From an uncultured Faecalibacterium sp. (GTDB lineage Bacteria > Bacillota > Clostridia > Oscillospirales > Ruminococcaceae), in assembly GCA_934524985.1 (NCBI GenBank), contig CAKSYT010000001.1, positions 186,001 through 250,000 on the forward strand: a DNA stretch of 64,000 bases, in the 5' to 3' direction. The notes below the pieces were generated by a model. The model saw only the letters and a list, made by a program, of their open reading frames with translations, was not told the origin of the DNA and made no database searches. Shown here one piece after another: positions 57,962 to 64,000 of this stretch; position 1 is the stretch's first letter; every line of letters begins with the position of its first letter. Position numbers and translations under genes: made by a program.

Positions 57962-60900
57962 ATGTTTGACACATGGAAAGAGCGCCAGCGGCTGCGTCTG
58001 GCAAACAGACCGGAAAGAACGGTGTTCCACAATATTTTTGCCACCATGATGCTGGTGATGGCGGTGGAACTGCTGATGGCGACCGTCAGCATCCTTGCCG
58101 TCAACGTGACCGGGAAGCTGAACGAAAATGCCAAGGATCTGCTTACCATGCGGGTGCGCAACCGCGCCAGCTATGTACAGGATATTCTGCAGAACGCGGA
58201 GGATCTTGGACAGCTGAGCGAGCAGATCAACGCCACCACCCAGCAGATGCTGCAAAGCGGCGATATCTCGCTGGACACGCTGGATAACAGCAGCGAGCAG
58301 AGCGATGCTTTGCTGGTGGCCCTTGCCCCGCAGCTTCTGGACACCCTGCGCGCAAAGCAGGTGACCGGCATCTTTATCATGCTGAACACCCACGATCTGG
58401 ACACCTGCGAGGTGGGCAAAAAAATGCCCGGCATCTACCTGCGGGATCTGGACCCGGACGCCCGCCCCTCGGAGCGCAACAGCGACCTTTTGCTGGAACG
58501 CGCCAGCGCCACCGTGGTAAAAGAGCTGGGCATCGGCACGGATAAGGGCTGGCAGCCCGCCTTCCCTTATCAGGGCAACACAAAGGGCGGCATCCTGCGC
58601 TCGGTCTTTCAGGCTGCGTATAAGGATGGTGCCAGCCTTTCGGCGGAAAACTATGGCCGCTGGACCACAAACTCCTACTGTCTGGCAGGGGACGACCGGC
58701 ACGCCATTGCCTACTCGATGCCGCTGATCCTGCCGGACGGCACGGTATACGGCGTGGTGGGCGTGGAGCTGCTTACCGATTATCTGCAAACCAAGCTGCC
58801 TTTCACCGAGCTGGACGAGGACAAGGCGGGCACCTACTTTATCGTGACCACCACCGATGCGCAGACGGAAAGCACGCTCACCCTGCGCAAAACCGTGACC
58901 TCCGGCGAGGATCTGGCAGCAGCGGATGCACCGCTTGGCGTTCTGAACTGCCGCCTCGGTGAGGACGGCAACTGGCTGGAGCTGAACGGAAAACGCTACT
59001 ATATGGTGCTGGAGCAGCTGCAGGTGTATAACCGCAACGCGCCCTTTGCCGGTGAGAAGTGGTATCTGGCGGGTGCCATGGAGCAGTCGGTGCTGCTGGC
59101 TTTTTCCGACCGGATGCGCAAGGTGCTGCTGGGTACCATAGTGGTCACGCTGGTGCTGAGCGTTTTGGGCAGCCTGCTGGTCTCGGCACGGCTGGCCAGC
59201 CCCATCAACCACCTGTACCGCGAGGTGATAGACGCACAGGAGAAAAAGACCTTCCCCCGCCTGTCCCGCACCGCCATCCGGGAGGTGGACCGCTTTGCCG
59301 AGACCATTACCGAGCTGAACAAGGAGCTGGTGACCAACTCCACCAAGTTCTTGCGCATCATGGATATGGCCAGTGTGGAAATCGGCGGCTACGAGCTGCG
59401 CACTGACACCGGCAGCGTGTTCGTGACCGATAATTTCTTCTCCCTGCTGGGCATGCCCGAGATCCAGGGCACGCAGCTGAGCGTGCGCCGCTTCGAGGAG
59501 GTGCTCAAGGGCATCCGGGAAAAGAATACCGGCGCCCACACCGCCGAAGGGGACGAGCTGCTGACCATTCAACAGCCGGACGGGGTGCGGTACATCATGC
59601 TGCGCAGCACCATCGAGGGGCACGCAAAGATCGGCCTTGCCGAGGACGTGACCGCTACCGTGCTGGAACGGAAGCGCATCGAGCACGAGCGCGATTACGA
59701 TATCCTCACCGGGCTGTACAACCGGCAGGCCTTTAACCGGGTGTGCACCGAGCTGTTCGCCGCGCCGGAGCGCATGGGCGTGGCGGCGCTGATGATGATG
59801 GATCTTGACAATCTCAAGCACATCAACGATACCTACGGCCACGACTGGGGCGACCAGTACATCCGCCGCACCGGCCAGTGCCTGCGGGACAATACCCCCG
59901 CCGGGACGGTGTGCGCCCGCCTTTCCGGTGACGAGTTCCTTGTGCTGTTCTGCGGCTACCGCAGCCGGGACGCAGTGCGGGAAAAGATCGACCGCCTGAC
60001 AAACGCCATGCAGCAGAGCGTGGCACTGCTGCCCAGCGGCAACGCTTTGCACATCAGCCTTTCCGGCGGCATTGCGTGGTACCCGGACGATGGGCAGGAC
60101 TGGGAGACTTTGAAAAAATACGCCGACTTTGCCATGTATCAGGTCAAGCATTCGGACAAGGGCCGGGTGGAGGAGTTCGACATCGGGGTGTACAACCGCG
60201 AAGCCTACGCCGAGCGCACCCGCCGGGAGTTCCGGCAGCTGCTCAGCAATGCGCAGGTGTTCTACTGCTTCCAGCCCATCTTCTCGGCGCGCAGCGGCCG
60301 GGTGATCGCCTACGAGGCACTGATGCGCTCCGACCTGCCCACCCTGCGCTCCCCGGCCACCATCATGAAACTGGCGCGGGAGCAGGGGGCACTGTACGAG
60401 ATCGAGCGCATCACCTTTACCAAGGCGCTGGAGACCTTCGACAGCCTGTGCCGGGCGGGCAGCGTGTCCGGGGATGCTATGCTCTTTGTCAACTCCATTG
60501 CCAACGCCTGCCTGTCGCATGAGGACGGCAAATATATAAACAACCATTGGCACGAGCTGTGCCGCCGCATGGTCGTCGAGATCACCGAAGAGGAAGAAAT
60601 CGACTACGAAGCACTGGAGAGAAAGCGCAATGCACCGGGCTTTTCCGGGATGTTTGCACTGGACGATTACGGCAGCGGCTATTCCAACGAGAATACGCTA
60701 TTGCAGCTTGCACCCCGGTTCGTCAAGGTGGATATTACCATCATCCGTGGCATCGACACCTCGCCGGACAAGCAGCAGATTTTGCAGAACGTGGTGGCTT
60801 ACGCCCACCCCCGCAGCATGAAGATCGTTGCCGAGGGCGTGGAGACCGCCGCCGAGCTGCGCACGGTCATCGAGCTGGGCGCAGATGCCTTGCAGGGCTA

Positions 60901-60991
60901 TTTTCTGGCACGCCCGGCCATTGTGCCGGGGGCGATCGCGCCGGAAGCAGCTGCGATCATCGGGGAATTACAGCGCCGGAAAAAAGACTAA
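57962..60991 (+). CDS. Membrane GGDEF-EAL protein with extracellular sensor domain
   Basis: 1009 residues. Transmembrane helices at about 22-48 (FATMMLVMAVELLMATVSIL) and about 385-405 (VLLGTIVVTLVLSVLGSLLV) enclose a dCACHE-like outer domain of some 330 residues. Then a PAS-like linker, a GGDEF domain (about 575-725; LTGLYNRQAFNRVC, active-site ARLSGDEFLVLF, no RxxD inhibitory site seen) and an EAL domain (about 750-1000; AYEALMRSD, MVVEITEEEEID, LDDYGSGYSNENTL, KVDITIIRGID). Both c-di-GMP synthesis and breakdown are possible: SGDEF is a variant often still active. ATG57962 follows AAAGGGGG. Co-transcribed with the binding protein, the likely ligand donor for its sensor. Confidence 0.9.
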   Translation: MFDTWKERQRLRLANRPERTVFHNIFATMMLVMAVELLMATVSILAVNVTGKLNENAKDLLTMRVRNRASYVQDILQNAEDLGQLSEQINATTQQMLQSGDISLDTLDNSSEQSDALLVALAPQLLDTLRAKQVTGIFIMLNTHDLDTCEVGKKMPGIYLRDLDPDARPSERNSDLLLERASATVVKELGIGTDKGWQPAFPYQGNTKGGILRSVFQAAYKDGASLSAENYGRWTTNSYCLAGDDRHAIAYSMPLILPDGTVYGVVGVELLTDYLQTKLPFTELDEDKAGTYFIVTTTDAQTESTLTLRKTVTSGEDLAAADAPLGVLNCRLGEDGNWLELNGKRYYMVLEQLQVYNRNAPFAGEKWYLAGAMEQSVLLAFSDRMRKVLLGTIVVTLVLSVLGSLLVSARLASPINHLYREVIDAQEKKTFPRLSRTAIREVDRFAETITELNKELVTNSTKFLRIMDMASVEIGGYELRTDTGSVFVTDNFFSLLGMPEIQGTQLSVRRFEEVLKGIREKNTGAHTAEGDELLTIQQPDGVRYIMLRSTIEGHAKIGLAEDVTATVLERKRIEHERDYDILTGLYNRQAFNRVCTELFAAPERMGVAALMMMDLDNLKHINDTYGHDWGDQYIRRTGQCLRDNTPAGTVCARLSGDEFLVLFCGYRSRDAVREKIDRLTNAMQQSVALLPSGNALHISLSGGIAWYPDDGQDWETLKKYADFAMYQVKHSDKGRVEEFDIGVYNREAYAERTRREFRQLLSNAQVFYCFQPIFSARSGRVIAYEALMRSDLPTLRSPATIMKLAREQGALYEIERITFTKALETFDSLCRAGSVSGDAMLFVNSIANACLSHEDGKYINNHWHELCRRMVVEITEEEEIDYEALERKRNAPGFSGMFALDDYGSGYSNENTLLQLAPRFVKVDITIIRGIDTSPDKQQILQNVVAYAHPRSMKIVAEGVETAAELRTVIELGADALQGYFLARPAIVPGAIAPEAAAIIGELQRRKKD

Positions 60992-60998
60992 ATATAAG

Positions 60999-61032
60999 CC
61001 CTCCCGGGCGCTGCGGCACTGGGAGGGTTTTT
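60999..61032 (+). terminator. Terminator after the GGDEF-EAL gene
   Basis: CCCTCCC with GGGAGGG around a GC-rich loop, followed by TTTTTG. Confidence 0.85.
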
Positions 61033-61051
61033 GCAACGGAGGTAGAGAAAT

Positions 61052-61999
61052 ATGGTTCAGGTAGACCTCATCACCGGCTTTTTGGGTGCAGGCAAGACCA
61101 CCTTTCTGCGCCGCTATGTGCGGTATCTGGTGCAGCAGGGGCATAAGGTGTGCATTCTGGAAAACGATTTTGGCGCGGTGAACGTGGACGCCATGCTGGT
61201 ACAGGAGGTGCTGGGCCCCGGCTGCGATGTGGAGACCATCAGCGGCGGCTGCGACTGCGACACCCACCAGCGCCGGATGCGCACCAAGCTCATCGCCATG
61301 GCCATGCGCGGCTTTGACCGTGTGGTGGTGGAGCCCAGCGGCATCTTTGACGTGGACGAGTTTTTCGATATCCTGCGGGACGACCCGCTGGACCGGTGGT
61401 ACCAGCTGGGCAGCGTCATTGCCATTGTGGACGCCCTGCTGCCGGAGACGCTTTCGCCGCAGGCAGAGTATCTGCTGGCGTCCGAGACCATGAACGCGGG
61501 CCGCGTGCTGCTGAGCCGCGCCCAGCTGGCAGCGCCCGCCCAGTGCGCCGCCGCTGCCGCCCACTTGGAGCGTGCACTGGAAGCTGCAAAAGCTTCCCGC
61601 CGCTTTGCGCCGGGGGAAATTGTTGCTAAGGACTGGGACGCCTTGACCGATGCCGACCTTGCTGCCCTTGCCGCCTGCGGCTACCGGCAGGCCAGCTGCG
61701 AAAAGCTGCATTTTGACCAGCACGCGGCCTTCAGCTCCCTTTGCTTTCTGGAACTGCACCTCACCCCGGAGCAGCTGCAAGCCGCCGCACAGCGGCTGTT
61801 TGCCGCACCGGAATGCGGGCGGGTGCTGCGGGTCAAGGGCTTTGCGCCCGCCCCGGCGGGCGGCTGGCTAGAACTGAACGCCACCGCTGCCGGCTGCACC
61901 CTTGCGCCCATCCCGCAGGGGCAGGAGGTAGTCATCGTCATTGGCGAAGCACTGGACAAAGCCGCCATTGAAGCAAAATTGAAAGGCTACGGAAATTAA
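61052..61999 (+). CDS. CobW/G3E-family GTPase with altered metal motif
   Basis: 315 residues. Walker A TGFLGAGKTTFLRRYV at about 8-23, a switch segment ENDFGAVNVDAMLV, Walker B-like VVVEPSGIFDVDEF (E-P-S-G), and a guanine-binding SRAQLAAP in place of N-K-x-D. The usual metal-binding C-x-C-C of COG0523 proteins reads SGGCDCDTHQRR: the third Cys is Asp. Members act as metallochaperones or insertases for Zn or Co. The C-terminal domain (about 200-315) has FSSLCFLELHLTPEQ. GGAGG precedes ATG61052. The metal specificity is unclear. Confidence 0.83.
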   Translation: MVQVDLITGFLGAGKTTFLRRYVRYLVQQGHKVCILENDFGAVNVDAMLVQEVLGPGCDVETISGGCDCDTHQRRMRTKLIAMAMRGFDRVVVEPSGIFDVDEFFDILRDDPLDRWYQLGSVIAIVDALLPETLSPQAEYLLASETMNAGRVLLSRAQLAAPAQCAAAAAHLERALEAAKASRRFAPGEIVAKDWDALTDADLAALAACGYRQASCEKLHFDQHAAFSSLCFLELHLTPEQLQAAAQRLFAAPECGRVLRVKGFAPAPAGGWLELNATAAGCTLAPIPQGQEVVIVIGEALDKAAIEAKLKGYGN

Positions 62000-62019
62000 C
62001 TTTTGCAGCGTGACCCGGC

Positions 62020-62155
62020 GCAAAAGCCTTCACCCCTTGGGGGGAAGGTGGCTGCGAACGCAGTGAGCAGACGGATGAGGGGTGATTTCGGCAGCAGCGC
62101 CCTCATCAGTCACCTGCGGTGACAGCTTCCCCCGACCGGGGGAAGCCTTCATTCG
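62020..62155. repeat. Interspersed repeat of the CCTTCACCCC type, copy 2
   Basis: AGCCTTCACCCCTTGGGGGG-AAGGTGG-CTGCGAACGCAGTGAGCAG-ACGGATGAGG and CCCTCATCAG-TCACCTGCGGTGAC-AGCTTCCCCC...GGGGGAAGCCTTC. The right half is nearly identical to 54755-54805. Confidence 0.8.
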
Positions 62156-62218
62156 GAAAGTTGATTTTCTATTTTCAACTATAACAAAACGCATTGTGGA
62201 AAAACAGGAGGGACCATC

Positions 62219-63343
62219 ATGCAGGAAGTACGCGCAGCCGTTATCGGCACAGGGGTCATGGGGCGCAAGTATGCCCAGATGATCGCAGAAGGAAAGGCGG
62301 GCGCATTGCGCCTGACCGCCGTGGTCTGCCGCCACGCCGAAGCGCAGCAGTGGGCAAAGGACACCCTGCCGGATACGGTGCGGGTGTGCCCCAGCGCCGA
62401 CCAGCTGTACGACTACGCGGAGGAGTTTGACGCCGTGTTGGTGGTCACCCCGCACAAGACCCACCCGGCGCTGGTGATGCAGGCTTTTGCCCACGGCAAG
62501 CACGTCCTGTGCGACAAGCCCAGCGCAAACGCGCTGGCACCGGCACTGGAAATGAACCGCGCCGCCGAAAAAAGCGGCCTTGTTTTCGCCATGATGTTCC
62601 ATCAGCGCCGCTACAAAAAGTATATGCGGCTCAAAAAATTACTGGATGATGGGGCACTGGGCGAGATCAAGCGGGTGCAGCTGGAAAACAGCCGCTACTT
62701 CCGCACATGGATGTATCACCGCTCCGGCAGCTGGCGTTCCAGCTGGGCAGGGGAGGGCGGCGGTGCGCTGCTCAATCAGGGCCAGCACATTCTGGACATC
62801 TGGCAGTGGCTGTTCGGCATGCCGACCAGCATTTATGCCGTGATCCCCTACGGCAAGTATAACGATTTTATGGTGGATGATGAAGCTACCCTGCTGATGG
62901 AGTACCCGCAGCAGCGCACGGCTACTTTTATCCTTTCCACCGGCGAGGGCAGCTACACCGAGCGGCTGGAGATCGTGGGCACCAAGGGCACCGCCCTGCT
63001 GGAAGAGGATACCCTCACCCTGCACACCTACGCGCCGGACACCGAGACCTACCGCCGCATCGCAAGCTGCACCGAGCGCCAGCAGCTTACCGTGACCACC
63101 ACCACCGAGCAGTTCGCGCCGCAGGCAGAGCCCTACCCGGAGATGCTGGCAAACTTTGCGGATGCCATCCTGCACGGCACGCCCCTGACCGCCCCCGGCG
63201 TGGAGGGCGTGCGGGCGCTGGAACTGACCGATGCGGCTTACCTGTCCGCATGGCTGGGGGAAAAGCTCACCCTGCCGCTGGACGCGGAACGGTTTGAGCA
63301 GGAGCTGCAAAAGCATATTCAGGAGGAACAGACAAATGGCTAA
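62219..63343 (+). CDS. Gfo/Idh/MocA family oxidoreductase 1
   Basis: 374 residues. NAD(P)-binding motif AVIGTGVMGRKYAQMI at about 7-22, the E-K-P-like HVLCDKPSANALAPAL at about 96-111 (D-K-P), and the C-terminal GGALLNQGQHILDIWQWLFG with the catalytic-site D/H pair G-x-x-x-D-x-x-x-H in variant form. These enzymes oxidise or reduce sugars, inositols or pseudaminic-acid precursors. AGGAGGG precedes ATG62219. Its stop overlaps the next gene by 8 bases. Confidence 0.88.
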   Translation: MQEVRAAVIGTGVMGRKYAQMIAEGKAGALRLTAVVCRHAEAQQWAKDTLPDTVRVCPSADQLYDYAEEFDAVLVVTPHKTHPALVMQAFAHGKHVLCDKPSANALAPALEMNRAAEKSGLVFAMMFHQRRYKKYMRLKKLLDDGALGEIKRVQLENSRYFRTWMYHRSGSWRSSWAGEGGGALLNQGQHILDIWQWLFGMPTSIYAVIPYGKYNDFMVDDEATLLMEYPQQRTATFILSTGEGSYTERLEIVGTKGTALLEEDTLTLHTYAPDTETYRRIASCTERQQLTVTTTTEQFAPQAEPYPEMLANFADAILHGTPLTAPGVEGVRALELTDAAYLSAWLGEKLTLPLDAERFEQELQKHIQEEQTNG

Positions 63344-64000
63344 ACTGCGGTTTATCGTAGTAGGCTCCGGCTGGCGGTCGCTGTTTTACTGGCGCATCGC
63401 GCAGGCGCTGCCGGAGCGGTTCGAGCTGTGCGCCATGCTTTGCCGCACCGAGGAAAAGGCCGAAAAAATGCACCGGGAGTACGGCGTGCCGGTAAGCACC
63501 TCGGCGGAGCAGTGCGCTGCCCTGCACCCGGACCTTGTGGTGGTGGCGGTGAATAAAGCGTCCATCGCCGCCGTCAGCACCGAATGGCTTGCCTGGGGCT
63601 TTGCCGTGCTGTGCGAGACCCCGGCGGCGCTGGAGGAGGACGCATTGCGCGCCCTCTGGCAGCTGCACCAACAGGGCGCAAAGCTGCAGGTGGCAGAGCA
63701 GTACTGGCTGTACCCCACGCTGGCAAAGCGGCTGGCGGCGGTGCACAGCGGCGCACTGGGCACGCCGCAGTTTGCCCGGCTGTCGGTGGCGCACGGTTAC
63801 CACGCGGTCAGTCTGGTGCGGCAGTTCCTGCATGCCGGGCAGCAGCCGGTGCGGGTGACCGGACGCAGCTGGACGGAAAAGATCATCGAAACGGATTCCC
63901 GCTGGGGCGCGGTGCATAACGGCGCATTGGTGGAAAAGACGTTGCAGCAGCACACGCTGGAATTTGCAGGCGGCGGCACGGCGTTTCTGGATTTTAACGG
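63336..64000 (+). CDS. Gfo/Idh/MocA family oxidoreductase 2 (cut by window edge)
   Basis: At least 221 residues, open at the end of the window. VVGSGWRSLFYWRIA is the nucleotide-binding loop (G-x-G-x-x), followed by LVVVAVNKASIAAVSTEWL, the VLCETPAALEEDALRALW segment in place of EKP, and VAEQYWLYPTLAKRLAAV. ATG63336 has AGGAGG 6 bases upstream and overlaps the previous gene, so the two are coupled and may act on the same pathway. Confidence 0.82.
   Translation, partial: MAKLRFIVVGSGWRSLFYWRIAQALPERFELCAMLCRTEEKAEKMHREYGVPVSTSAEQCAALHPDLVVVAVNKASIAAVSTEWLAWGFAVLCETPAALEEDALRALWQLHQQGAKLQVAEQYWLYPTLAKRLAAVHSGALGTPQFARLSVAHGYHAVSLVRQFLHAGQQPVRVTGRSWTEKIIETDSRWGAVHNGALVEKTLQQHTLEFAGGGTAFLDFN

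Noticed and set aside
57887..60553. Reverse-strand open frame of 888 codons
   Set aside because: Antisense of the GGDEF-EAL gene, which has clear domain motifs; the reverse product has none.

Overview
The window looks like the chromosome of a Gram-positive, GC-rich anaerobic gut Clostridium relative (Oscillospiraceae, most like Faecalibacterium). This is inferred from the gene families, codon use and the dense interspersed hairpin repeats; no marker gene was compared.

Region 1 (1-14.4 kb) is a lower-GC accessory island. It holds the tail of one recombinase, tnpV plus a large serine recombinase, an XRE regulator, a RepA-type ATPase under two tandem paralogous promoter/operator modules, a recombinase-fold protein lacking the catalytic serine, a second serine recombinase split by an in-frame TAG, two small co-transcribed unknowns, another XRE gene with a near-ideal promoter and operator, and a HigBA-type toxin-antitoxin pair. 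It continues with gene debris (glycosyltransferase and recombinase fragments, a TAG-interrupted Rpn-type gene) and an AT-rich two-gene cassette (membrane-anchored protein plus HAD phosphatase) bracketed by duplicated Rpn 3' ends. A tRNA-Leu(CAA) marks the edge of the island.

Region 2 (14.6-22.8 kb) is a cell-envelope block: a secreted SpoIID-domain protein, two family-2 glycosyltransferases, and rmlA, rmlD and rmlB for dTDP-rhamnose (no rmlC here), with a small membrane/coiled-coil protein inserted. Region 3 (22.9-31 kb) holds paired CAP-like lipoproteins, a uridine-kinase-like P-loop protein, a DUF3793 gene, and a ferrous-iron uptake operon (feoA-feoA-feoB plus two tiny membrane proteins) followed by a DtxR-family regulator. 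GTTAG/CTAAC sites in front of DUF3793 and feo suggest one iron regulon.

Region 4 (31-56 kb) carries a CydDC-like ABC exporter pair, an SGNH hydrolase, an acyl-CoA-synthetase-like ligase, an oligopeptide ABC system (binding protein plus BCDF), a ferredoxin-like protein overlapping a short trigger factor, a large membrane protein, divergent glgB and GH13 amylase genes, niaR and a TetR regulator. Region 5 (56.4-64 kb) has a solute-binding lipoprotein paired with a membrane GGDEF-EAL protein under a cre-like site, a CobW-type GTPase and two overlapping Gfo/Idh/MocA oxidoreductases.

The most unusual signal is the repeat system between 24 and 62 kb. Family A is about 175 bp and carries a 16+4+16-nt hairpin whose stem sequence differs between copies yet stays self-complementary. 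Family C is a longer multi-hairpin element with the same kind of stem swapping, and family B is MITE-like. Several copies sit at gene 3' ends and three supply the final codons and stop.
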